A stretch of 64,000 bases of DNA, taken from the NCBI RefSeq assembly GCF_000383855.1, contig NZ_KB912877.1, forward strand, positions 3,948,728 through 4,012,727. Reading direction: 5' to 3'. Below are positions 45,043 through 52,950 of the stretch, piece after piece. The stretch's first letter is position 1. Each line of letters opens with the position of its first letter. The DNA is from Methylobacter marinus A45. GTDB taxonomy: Bacteria; Pseudomonadota; Gammaproteobacteria; Methylococcales; Methylomonadaceae. The notes below the pieces were generated by a model. That model searched no databases and had not been told where the DNA came from. It worked only from the letters and a program-made list of their open reading frames with translations. Made by a program: the position numbers and the translations under genes.

Positions 45043-47139
45043 TCATGCATGCTCCTCCGCATCAGCTTTTGAGTTCGCAAGGGGCAGCTTTATGGTGAAG
45101 GTTGTCCCCTTGCCGGGGGTACTGTCAACCAGGATTTGGCCGAAGTACTTTAAAATATAATCCCGCGCTTCATAGACGCCGATTCCCATGCCGGCATTGC
45201 CTTTTGTAGTGTCGAAAGGTTTAAACAATCGTTCGGCAATAAACTTTTTGTCCATTCCGATGCCATTGTCGATCACTTGCACAATAGCATGCCGCTCGTC
45301 GCTGGATAAATGCATTTTGACGTGTCCTTCGTCATCGGTCGCTTCCTGTGCATTTTGCACCAAATGCCCGAGAATCGCGGTCATTTTTTCTCTTTCTCCG
45401 AAGATACGACAGTCATGCACATCGGTCAATATTTCCAGGGCCGGTTTATTGCCGGCCTGCTGCAAGGCGACATCTTCCATGACTTCCGACAGATTAATTA
45501 TGGTTTCCTGAGAGGGCGTTATAGGTCCTTTCCTGAATTGCCCAACCAAATGCTGCATTTTATTGACGACGTTTTCCAGCGTTTCTATGGAATCGTCGAT
45601 AAACTCCGGATTGTGCTTATGCTTTTCAGCATTTTTGACAATCAGGGAAATTTGCGCCACCAAGTTCTTAAGGTCGTGAACGATATAGGCCGAAAGCCGG
45701 TTATAAGCTTCAAATTGCCTGGAGCGGGACAATTCGTCGCTGGCACGGTTTAGCGCCAAGGCATTGGTTAATTGCATGCCTACCGTTTTTAATAAATCGT
45801 GATCCTCCCAATTAAGCTGCCTGGGTACTCTGGCCTGAGTGAGCACCACAAAAGCCATCATTTCATTTTGGTGAAATAGCGGGATGATCAACCAGACATT
45901 TTTTTCTTCGGCATACCATTGAGACAGATCGACTTGGTCATACATTTCAGGATCATTGTCAAACTCAACAAAGTCGATGACCCATTGCTTGTTAATCAGG
46001 AATTGGATTAACGAATCGTCCCCAGCCAGTTGTTGTTGGGGTTCAAACCCCAGGTTTCTGTTTTCCGCCAGATAAAAATCGCCCTGCTGGTTTTTAAGCC
46101 ATAAGCCGCCGCCGGAACTTTCCACCAGATTGGACATGGTATGGATAACAAATCCCGAGAATTCCTCGATAGACGTCAATCGAGCAATCGACTTACTCAT
46201 TTTGATCCATTCATCCCGATAGTCGTAGCGATAGTGAAAAAAATGTTTATTAAAATAAATTTTGGCCAGGGCACGGGTTTTCCCCGAAACGAATAAAATC
46301 AATAGCAGCAGCACGGCTAAAAAAATGAAAACAATCTGGGCGAGTTCTCCCCAGCTACTACCGTAATCGCGGATATAAAAGCCTGCCTGGGCCATTAATA
46401 TTAAATAGATTCCCGTCCCGAACAGCACGGTGGTATGAAACACGACTTTCCTGGGCGCGGTAATAGGGCTGACATTCCGGCTCAGCCGGGAAGTCGAAAC
46501 AGCCAGCAGAGGGATTACCATGGCGTTAAGCATGCCTCTGGCATCCCAGAGCGAAGCATCCAGTCTTGCGAACAACAAAGACTTGCTGTAAATGAAAAAA
46601 TCGATAGTAAATAACGAACCCAGGCCCAGACATAGAAATTTAACAGTCCAGCGCTGATCCTGAGTGGCATTTCGATAAAGCTGTTCAATCAGGATCAGGC
46701 CAATAATCGCAAATACGACATGCGCTAAAAGACGGGGGTCCATGTCCAGCACCGCGTTAACCTGATAGCGAAAATCCGCGGATGTTTCATGAATAAAAAT
46801 AAATACAATCAGAAACAATATCGCATAGACCGGCCTGGACTTGGCAAACATTAAGTAATTTGCATTAACTCTTTGATTCAAAATAAGGATTGTTAAAAAA
46901 ATGAACCAGGATACATTGCGCACGGTTTCAAATGACAACGTATCCGAAATAAATAATTGATCGTCTTGAATGCTGATCACGGTATAACCGCTCCATACCA
47001 ATGAGCAGAAAACAGCGATGAGAAAAGGCAGGGCAAAAGGAATTTTTTTAATTCTAACAAGCGTTAAAAGCAATAAAAGAAAATAAGCCGCTGTCGCCGT
47101 CAAGTAACTGTAGAAACTGAAATTCTCAATTAGATTCAT
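45043..47139 (-). CDS. prsK: PEP-CTERM-associated histidine kinase PrsK
   Basis: From ATG 47139 (MNLIENFSFYSYL) this gives 698 residues; the frame continues upstream without support. Residues 1-330 hold about eight membrane helices. A GAF-like domain follows (about 360-500). The kinase core has the H-box AYIVHDLKNLVAQ and the ATPase motifs NAQEATDDEG (N-box), VIDNGIGMD (G1), FDTTKGNAGMGIGVYEARDY (F and G2). It senses an unknown envelope or cytoplasmic cue and phosphorylates PrsR. It faces the acyltransferase gene at 47521 across a divergent promoter region. Confidence 0.92.
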   Translation of the reverse strand: MNLIENFSFYSYLTATAAYFLLLLLTLVRIKKIPFALPFLIAVFCSLVWSGYTVISIQDDQLFISDTLSFETVRNVSWFIFLTILILNQRVNANYLMFAKSRPVYAILFLIVFIFIHETSADFRYQVNAVLDMDPRLLAHVVFAIIGLILIEQLYRNATQDQRWTVKFLCLGLGSLFTIDFFIYSKSLLFARLDASLWDARGMLNAMVIPLLAVSTSRLSRNVSPITAPRKVVFHTTVLFGTGIYLILMAQAGFYIRDYGSSWGELAQIVFIFLAVLLLLILFVSGKTRALAKIYFNKHFFHYRYDYRDEWIKMSKSIARLTSIEEFSGFVIHTMSNLVESSGGGLWLKNQQGDFYLAENRNLGFEPQQQLAGDDSLIQFLINKQWVIDFVEFDNDPEMYDQVDLSQWYAEEKNVWLIIPLFHQNEMMAFVVLTQARVPRQLNWEDHDLLKTVGMQLTNALALNRASDELSRSRQFEAYNRLSAYIVHDLKNLVAQISLIVKNAEKHKHNPEFIDDSIETLENVVNKMQHLVGQFRKGPITPSQETIINLSEVMEDVALQQAGNKPALEILTDVHDCRIFGEREKMTAILGHLVQNAQEATDDEGHVKMHLSSDERHAIVQVIDNGIGMDKKFIAERLFKPFDTTKGNAGMGIGVYEARDYILKYFGQILVDSTPGKGTTFTIKLPLANSKADAEEHA

Positions 47140-47520
47140 AGAGTTGTCTTCTTTAATTGAGCTGGCGCATTGGCTATGTCTTGTGCCTTTCGGATCGACT
47201 TTGCCGCCGGATACCATAGATAACACCGATGAGAAAAACAGGAAACAAGCCCCGCTTTATCCCGTCAGGCGCTGCCGTTGAGGCTGTTCCATCTTCATCA
47301 CTAAGCGTTTTTACCTATTGACCTGACTATTGAAATCGGCGTTTTTAAGTTCTACTTAACATTAGTCGAATAAGCTTCAGTCCGCATGAACACTATAAAT
47401 CAAAATCTAACTGCTTGGCTATCCGTTAAATGCATTGAACAATTATCCGGTTTTACCCAGCGCTTAACGGTTGGGTTTATTTGATTTAAAACATAAACTA
47501 CCTCAAGAGAGAGATAAATC
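47140..47520. promoter_or_regulatory. Divergent intergenic region, prsK / acyltransferase
   Basis: These 381 bp separate the two divergent starts and must hold promoters in both directions. I saw no sigma-54 consensus, so housekeeping promoters are likely. GAGAGAG lies about 8 bp before the acyltransferase ATG as ribosome binding site. Confidence 0.45.
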
Positions 47521-48264
47521 ATGTTTGATGAACATTTTGAAGTTTTTTTGGCCGATACCCAGAAAAGCAAGGAAAAGCATTACGGAATCCGATACCAGGT
47601 TTATTGCGAGGAAATGGGCTTTGAAAGCAAGGATAATTTTGTCGCAGAGCAAGAGTATGATAAATGGGACGGGCATTCCGCTCATTTTATCGTCCGAGCT
47701 AAACATACGGGTCAATGGATTGCCGCCATGAGGATGGTTTTCAAGAACGAACAACCATTGCCCTTGGAAGAGCATTGTCTTATTAACAAACCGATCCACC
47801 ATAACGTCTTTAATCATTCGGTTGAAATATCCAGATTATGTCTGATTAAGGAAATTAGAAGACGCAATACCGACTATGATCCGCCAATAGGCTTGGAAGA
47901 TGAGCATAACGGCATTAAAAGAGCCGATAATGTCATTCCGTTTCAAAGTCGTAAAAATATCGAACGTCGCATAATTTGGGGATTATTTCGTGCAGCGGCA
48001 GAGTACAGCGCTGAAAATAATATCAAGAAATGGTATTTTTTATGCACTAACGCGCTAGCACGGGTTATTGCCAAAGAAGGTTTCAGCATGGAGCGTATAG
48101 GCGAACCCTGCAGTCTTAATGGAGAGCGCATACCGTTTGAAATAGGTTTAAGCGAAATACTTTCAAACTCAATCTGGCTCAATGATTTCAAGAAAGGCTA
48201 CAGCCTTTATTCGGATATGGAAATATCAAAAACCAACAATAAACGAGTCAGATATCAGGTTTAG
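47521..48264 (+). CDS. PEP-CTERM/exosortase-associated acyltransferase (LuxI-like), copy 1
   Basis: This 247-residue protein is a GNAT-fold relative of acyl-homoserine-lactone synthases (TIGR03694-like). The conserved N-terminal block YGIRYQVYCEEMGFES and the later VEISRLCLIKE (E-x-x-R) match the second copy at 54788-55537 (YAIRYHVYCDEFHYES and CEISRLAVD). It probably joins a fatty-acyl group to an amino acid or amine. Its exact product is unknown; PEP-CTERM genomes usually have one or more copies. It is divergent from prsK, so one regulatory region may control both. Confidence 0.85.
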   Translation: MFDEHFEVFLADTQKSKEKHYGIRYQVYCEEMGFESKDNFVAEQEYDKWDGHSAHFIVRAKHTGQWIAAMRMVFKNEQPLPLEEHCLINKPIHHNVFNHSVEISRLCLIKEIRRRNTDYDPPIGLEDEHNGIKRADNVIPFQSRKNIERRIIWGLFRAAAEYSAENNIKKWYFLCTNALARVIAKEGFSMERIGEPCSLNGERIPFEIGLSEILSNSIWLNDFKKGYSLYSDMEISKTNNKRVRYQV

Positions 48265-48295
48265 ATAAATAATAAATTGACGTTATTATTTATCT
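48263..48295 (+). terminator. AT-rich hairpin overlapping the stop codon
   Basis: AGATAAATAATAA at 48263-48275 pairs perfectly with TTATTATTTATCT at 48283-48295 around a 7-base loop. The stem overlaps the stop codon of the acyltransferase and is followed by AATTCTTTT. A weak intrinsic terminator is the simplest reading. Confidence 0.5.
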
Positions 48296-49506
48296 AATTC
48301 TTTTGGCTACGCGCATGGTTTATATGCAAGCATGAATATAGACGTGTCGGATAGCATTCTATTGGAGGCTGAACCGGATAGCTCATCATAACTTTCAGCT
48401 CGCCGAAAGTTTTCTTTGCATGGGGCACTAAGCAGAGAGTCAGCTATTTATTGCAAGAAAGACTGATTTGCTTTTTACAAATCCGGATTTTTTTCAGAGT
48501 TAAAAATGATACTGTTGTACTTGATCAACCACATATTTCGTTAAGTTGGAGCAGGCAATACCATAATGCTGCGTAGCCAAAATTAACAAAGGGTATTTTT
48601 TGCAATCTGAAAACAGGCCATAGCCAATCATCTATTAAAATCAGTGACAGGTTCACTTTTTACGAAAATTGTACTGATATGTCGGACCAGGAAGTCCATG
48701 TCGGAATGATTGAAAGTTTTCGGAAAGGCATATTGTCAGTGACTCTAACACTATAATTTTTAGGGTTTTTTTAATACAAAGTGAAATTCCAGACACTTTG
48801 TGAACAAGTTTGTGCCTTTCCGGCGATTTTGACAGCATTGCTGTTATAGTCCCCGAGAGATATTGCAAATCTACTGATCTTTTCCCTTGTCCGCTCATTA
48901 TTTTTACTAGAGTTTGCTGTCAACGTGAGGCCGTGCCTGTCTAATCCGCTTATATGGGTCAGGAATCCGAAAGAATGCTTAAATTTTTGAAGAAATTATC
49001 GAGTTGAATGTGAATTCTGATAAATATCCCGTCAATATTTTTGGGTATTCTTTGAGATTTTTTAAGCACGCGGTCTTGCATGATTTTTTGCAATGATGGC
49101 GATAAAGAGCCGAACCTAAGTATCAATCAGTTTCCGCGTAATCTATTTTAATCAATGTGTTATCGAAAGCATTCGAACATTTTCCCGGCAATGAGCCCCG
49201 AATAAGCTAAGGCTGGCTTTCAGCAATTCATGCCGAGTGATTTGCAATACGGCTTCGATAAATTATCCCTCATCTGTTGCTCCGCCATCACAGGCTTTAT
49301 ACGGAAACACTTCATCAATGATCATTTCAAAAACCGCACGATTTCATATTCTCAATCTAAATAAACGCTAAAAACGCGATCACTGTGGTGAATTAAATAG
49401 CGTTTACCGCAGTCTCTTGTGAGATTGGCGGACATCGAACTGGATGGCTGAGGTTTCTTTGAATCATGGCGCTATTTCTAACCATTGATGATGTTTACTT
49501 AACTCT
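48265..49506. other. 1.24-kb gene-free region
   Basis: No open frame here has a convincing start or family. It holds several hairpins: AACTTTC/GAAAGTT at 48390-48411, a TCAGTG-7 bases-CACT arrangement at 48736-48752, and the perfect ACAAAGTG/CACTTTGT repeat at 48776-48801 after a T-rich run. It could be a decayed region, a small-RNA locus or long regulatory DNA upstream of the ThiF-like gene. Confidence 0.5.
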
Positions 49507-50388
49507 ATGAATAAACCATTCGATTACAATTTGGCATTCTCTAGAAACATCGGTTGGGTCACGGAAGCCGAGCAGGCGATTCTTCGCGCCAAGAGGATCG
49601 CTATCGCGGGCCTCGGCGGCGTTGGCGGCAGTCATCTGCTCACCTTGACGCGCTTGGGTGTTGGAAAATTTAACATTGCGGATTTCGATCGCTTTGAATT
49701 GGCCAATTTCAACCGGCAGGCAGGCGCGACCCTGTCTCATCTGGGGCAGCCTAAAGTTGATGTGCTGGCAGAAATGGCGCTGGACATCAATCCTACGCTC
49801 GATATCAAAAAATTCTCCGAGGGCGTCAATCAGGATAATGTGTCAGAGTTTTTAACGGATGCTGATGTGTATGTGGATGGCCTGGATTTTTTTGCCTTTG
49901 CCGCTCGTGAAAGGCTTTTTGCAGCCTGCGCGGAACTGGGTGTGCCGGCGGTCACTGCCGCGCCGTTGGGCATGGGGGCCGCTTTATTAAACTTTATGCC
50001 CGGAGATATGACTTTTGAAGAATACTTTCAACTAGAGGGCAAATCGGAAGCGGATAAAATTTTACATTTTCTGCTCGGTTTGTCGCCCGCCATGCTGCAA
50101 GTCGGCTATCTTGCCGATCGGAGCGGCGTGGATTTGATTAATCATAAAGGTCCTTCCACACCAATGGCTTGCGAGATCTGTGCCGGTTTTGCCGCAACTC
50201 AGGCGCTAAGGATTTTATTGCAACGGGGTAAAATTGTGGCGGCGCCATGGGGATTGCATTTTGATGCCTACCGGAACAAGCTGGCGAAAACCTGGCGTCC
50301 CTGGGGAAATCGAAACCCGCTGCAACGCCTGGGTTTAATGATAGCTAGGCAACAGCTTATGAAAATATCGAAAGAGACTAGTGCTTAG
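49507..50388 (+). CDS. ThiF/E1-like adenylyltransferase
   Basis: This 293-residue protein is an E1-like enzyme with the ATP-binding glycine motif GLGGVGGSHLL near 37, the arginine finger FNRQAG near 75, and DGLDFFAFAARE near 127. Near the C-terminus is CEICAGFA, only one of the usual two CXXC zinc pairs. Such enzymes adenylate a carboxylate, often the C-terminus of a protein or small molecule. No ubiquitin-like or thiamine gene is nearby. Its last five codons lie inside a 139-bp inverted-repeat element that supplies the stop codon. Confidence 0.82.
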   Translation: MNKPFDYNLAFSRNIGWVTEAEQAILRAKRIAIAGLGGVGGSHLLTLTRLGVGKFNIADFDRFELANFNRQAGATLSHLGQPKVDVLAEMALDINPTLDIKKFSEGVNQDNVSEFLTDADVYVDGLDFFAFAARERLFAACAELGVPAVTAAPLGMGAALLNFMPGDMTFEEYFQLEGKSEADKILHFLLGLSPAMLQVGYLADRSGVDLINHKGPSTPMACEICAGFAATQALRILLQRGKIVAAPWGLHFDAYRNKLAKTWRPWGNRNPLQRLGLMIARQQLMKISKETSA

Positions 50389-50516
50389 TCAGTCTTGTTA
50401 TGACGAGTAAATTGCAGGTGCGAATTCTCTTGTGCCCTTTGAGGTATTCGTACTATTCGCATGGCATGAATGCTGTACGAATTTTACTCGTCATAAATAC
50501 ATTGACTGATTACTAG
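50378..50516. repeat. 139-bp inverted-repeat element, copy 1
   Basis: Ends are CTAGTGCTTAGTCAGTC and, on the other strand, CTAGTAATCAGTCAATG, each followed by TTATGACGAGTAAAT- or -AAATT-type sequence, making terminal inverted repeats of about 35 bp. Copy 2 at 60553-60691 is exactly the same length and matches at about 109 of 139 positions in an ungapped comparison. No coding frame inside. The right CTAG is shared with the next element. Confidence 0.75.
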
Positions 50517-50662
50517 GAACCTGTCGGATTTAAAAAGCAAAAAAACGTAAGACATTGATTTTGAAAAATAAATTTTTTAACAGCTTTTTGTTAGGAAAAT
50601 ATTTTTCAAATTATTTCAATGTCTTACTAATCCTGATGAATCATAATCCGACAGTCTCCTAG
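50513..50662. repeat. Second inverted-repeat element, abutting the 139-bp copy
   Basis: The left arm CTAGGAACCTGTCGGATTT and the right arm, read in reverse complement, CTAGGAGACTGTCGGATTA agree at 16 of 19 positions. A second inner pair, GTAAGACATTGA and its exact reverse complement, lies inside. Length 150 bp, no coding frame. It shares CTAG with the preceding element, as if inserted at the same target. Confidence 0.6.
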
Positions 50663-50849
50663 GCTTTAATCCGGGCGGCTGCGTCATATTTGCCGATAAG
50701 CGCTCTCTGTAATTCCCCATATCCGCACAGGGCAGGGCATTAAGCGGTCATGCAACCCTCCAGAGTCATATAGATCCGAGACGGCAGGAACCTCATGGTT
50801 TGAATCAATAAGGTTCGCCGCTCTTGCCGTTGTCGTCTGTTTTCCTGCT

Positions 50850-51524
50850 TTATTTTTGACACAGAACAAGATAACAATTGCCGGAAACCGATTCGGACAG
50901 AATCTCAAAACCCGCATCAACAATTTTCTGACGAATATTTTCTTGCTCATAAGGCGTATACAGAATTCCCTTGCGGATACCCCAGGCATTGATGCGTTCC
51001 GCGATACGGTTCAATGGCCATGGTGTGCGCGGATAAAGCAATACGTTTGCCGCCAGCGTGCCTTTGGGCTTAAGTGTTCGATGTATATCGCGCAGTGCGC
51101 CATCGACATTGGGAAAGCAATGTACGGCATTGGCGATATTGGCCGTATCAAATGAATTGTCGGGGAAGGGAAGTTCCGCGGCATCCGCGTGCTCCAGGTT
51201 AATTGATGGATTACCGGAGAATCTTTTTCTGGCTCCCGCGAGCATGGATTCGGCATAGTCGATACCCGTAATATCGGAAGCGGGCATACGCTTCCATTTT
51301 CGCCAGCGCAGCAAAAGTTCAAGTAATGTGCCGGTGCCGCATGCGACTTCAAGATGTCGGGCGCCAAAGTTAGGTCCAAAAAATCGTAATTGAGAGCCCA
51401 GTGTACTGTTATAAGCGAAGGTAAGAATAAAAAAACCGCGGAGATCGTACCACCAGGGTTCGGATGAGTAAGCCGTCGCGATTTCATCGCGTGTTTTACC
51501 CGAGGATTGTTGCTGCTGTGTCAT
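50850..51524 (-). CDS. Class I SAM-dependent methyltransferase (UbiE-like)
   Basis: This 224-residue protein has the SAM-binding LEVACGTGTLLELLL near 57, the acidic GIDYAESMLAGARKR near 87, the adenine-contact DAAELPFPDNSFD near 112, and a following RTLKPKGTLA. This is the pattern of the UbiE/COQ5 group of small-molecule methyltransferases. Orientation is opposite to the ThiF gene, with two repeat elements between their ends. Its substrate might be the product of the neighbouring acyltransferase or ThiF-like enzyme, but that is a guess. Confidence 0.8.
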   Translation of the reverse strand: MTQQQQSSGKTRDEIATAYSSEPWWYDLRGFFILTFAYNSTLGSQLRFFGPNFGARHLEVACGTGTLLELLLRWRKWKRMPASDITGIDYAESMLAGARKRFSGNPSINLEHADAAELPFPDNSFDTANIANAVHCFPNVDGALRDIHRTLKPKGTLAANVLLYPRTPWPLNRIAERINAWGIRKGILYTPYEQENIRQKIVDAGFEILSESVSGNCYLVLCQK

Positions 51525-51596
51525 GAAAACTCCCGGACAGATGCATAAGATTTTGGGCTGAAATTATTAGCGCCATTCTAGGTAGGTTGGCTCTAT

Positions 51597-51626
51597 TTTA
51601 CAACGCTATCGATTTACAACGCTATC
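51597..51626 (+). promoter_or_regulatory. 14-bp direct repeat upstream of the PEP-CTERM gene
   Basis: TTTACAACGCTATC occurs at 51597-51610 and again at 51613-51626, 16 bp apart, about 105 bp upstream of the -24 element. This spacing is suitable for an enhancer-binding protein such as PrsR. No other pair was found in the window. Confidence 0.45.
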
Positions 51627-51640
51627 AATCCATTGCTCTG

Positions 51641-51659
51641 TCAGTGTTTTTTACACTGA
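51641..51659 (+). promoter_or_regulatory. Inverted repeat upstream of the PEP-CTERM gene
   Basis: TCAGTGT and ACACTGA flank TTTTT, giving a perfect 7-bp palindrome centred about 68 bp before the -24 element. This is a likely activator site for a sigma-54 promoter. A partial form (TCAGTG, seven bases, CACT) appears at 48736-48752. Confidence 0.45.
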
Positions 51660-51717
51660 AACGCTTTGGCGTCATGTGTTGATTTGTAATGCTTTGAAAT
51701 TAAAAAGGAAATTATTG

Positions 51718-51732
51718 TGGCACATGAGTTGC
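51718..51732 (+). promoter_or_regulatory. Sigma-54 promoter of the PEP-CTERM gene
   Basis: TGGCAC, five bases, then TTGC matches the -24/-12 consensus of RpoN promoters exactly, with GG at 51719-51720 and GC at 51731-51732. Transcription should start near 51744, leaving a leader of about 38 bases before ATG 51782. The nearby PrsR gene encodes a sigma-54 activator, which fits. Confidence 0.8.
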
Positions 51733-51781
51733 TTTATGGTTCATGCAACCTAATGCGTTATAAACTTTTTAGGAGATTACA

Positions 51782-52564
51782 ATGAAACTTTACAAAAATA
51801 TGCTTGGCGCAGCTTTTTCACTGGGTGTGGCTATTGCTCCTGGTTTAGCAAACGCTCAGTTTGGTGACTTTGTTGTCGATGAAGGCAGTGTGCCTGATAC
51901 GTCACCTAACACGTTCACTGCTGATAAAGTAAACGGTTCTTATCTGGAACAGTTGACGATTAATGCTGATAGCACTTTTTCCGCCGTGGGATATGCTACT
52001 TTTTCGGCGTTCCTGAGTAACGAAGGTTCACTTGTCGTGCCTTCACAAATTAATAATCTTGAACCTGCCGGGTATTTACTCCGTGCATCTTTCGAATCGA
52101 CTGGAAGCTTCGATCCCGTCGCCGGTACATTTACAGGTGGTGAAGCCACTTTTAATTTATTCGCTGATCCCAATCAGGATTCGGATATCACGTTTGGCGC
52201 GACAGCCGCTGATGCTTTCTCTATAAGTAATACAGGCGACAATTATGGTATAGGCTTCGCAACGAATGCTATCACCCTGGAAGGGATTCCCGGCGTACCA
52301 GGCGCGTTTAACTTTATATGGGACGATTTCACGCTGACTGCCGATGGTCAAAATTATTTCATTTCTCCTGATCCTTTCTATGTACAGTTACAGGCAAATG
52401 GCGATTTTGATGTGGACAATTTCGGACCGGGCACTTTCGAAGTAACCGGCGATGTCAGTGCCGTGTTTGATGTTGAACCTATACCTGAACCTGCTTCCAT
52501 GGCGATGCTTGGATTAGGCCTGCTGGGCTTTAGAGCAACTCGTCGCCGGGCTGTACGGGCCTGA
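51782..52564 (+). CDS. pepA: PEP-CTERM protein, flocculation-associated PepA type
   Basis: This 260-residue exported protein has a signal peptide ending ANA at about residue 25. The middle is beta-rich and low in Cys, with FTADKVNGSYLEQLT near 42 resembling the flocculation-associated PepA proteins of floc-forming bacteria. The C-terminal sorting signal is complete: IPEPAS at 234-239, a hydrophobic helix MAMLGLGLLGF and basic RATRRRAVRA. Exosortase should cleave this signal, after which the protein is released or anchored to the exopolysaccharide. AGGAG lies 6 bp before the ATG, and the sigma-54 promoter lies 50-64 bp upstream. Confidence 0.88.
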   Translation: MKLYKNMLGAAFSLGVAIAPGLANAQFGDFVVDEGSVPDTSPNTFTADKVNGSYLEQLTINADSTFSAVGYATFSAFLSNEGSLVVPSQINNLEPAGYLLRASFESTGSFDPVAGTFTGGEATFNLFADPNQDSDITFGATAADAFSISNTGDNYGIGFATNAITLEGIPGVPGAFNFIWDDFTLTADGQNYFISPDPFYVQLQANGDFDVDNFGPGTFEVTGDVSAVFDVEPIPEPASMAMLGLGLLGFRATRRRAVRA

Positions 52565-52601
52565 ACACCGTTGTTTGACAAGCTGATTTTATAGTGTATG
52601 G

Positions 52602-52636
52602 AAACCTTGCTTGGACGCATTCAAGCAAGGTTTTTT
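52602..52636 (+). terminator. Intrinsic terminator of the PEP-CTERM gene
   Basis: AAACCTTGCTTG at 52602-52613 and CAAGCAAGGTTT at 52622-52633 form a perfect 12-bp stem with an 8-base loop, ending in six T residues. It lies 38 bp after the stop codon and is the clearest rho-independent terminator in the window. Confidence 0.9.
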
Positions 52637-52950
52637 GATATTGAAATCGAAGAAAAACGACTCTTTGAAGTATCCGCACCTTCAGCGCATGTTGAAGGTC
52701 CCTCTATCTATACCGTCGTATCAGTAGAAGTCGCGGATCATGTGTTTTTAACAGGCTTTGATATCGCCTCATCCTGCGACGGCAATTGTTCCTGCCACGC
52801 CATGATCAAGTCCTCAGGCCTGTTCTTTAATGCTTCCTGTTTCTGGCTGTATAGCCTATCCGATAATCACTTTTAACAGCTTTGCCTGGTTTTAAGCGCT
52901 CCAGTGCTATGGCGGGCGCACATCAGCAGTTTTCCGTAACCGGTTTTTTT
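52637..52950. other. Gap between terminator and convergent TPR gene
   Basis: A minus-strand open segment at 52738-52866 has protein-like composition but no start codon near its beginning and no family match; it could be the end of a lost gene. Otherwise the stretch holds nothing I can identify. Confidence 0.35.

Noticed and set aside
48653-48898. An 81-codon minus-strand open frame
   Set aside because: It spans several palindromes and has no ribosome binding site or family match.
52738-52866. A minus-strand segment with protein-like composition
   Set aside because: It lies between two stops, has no nearby start codon except an internal Met and no family match; possibly a lost gene end, not a gene.
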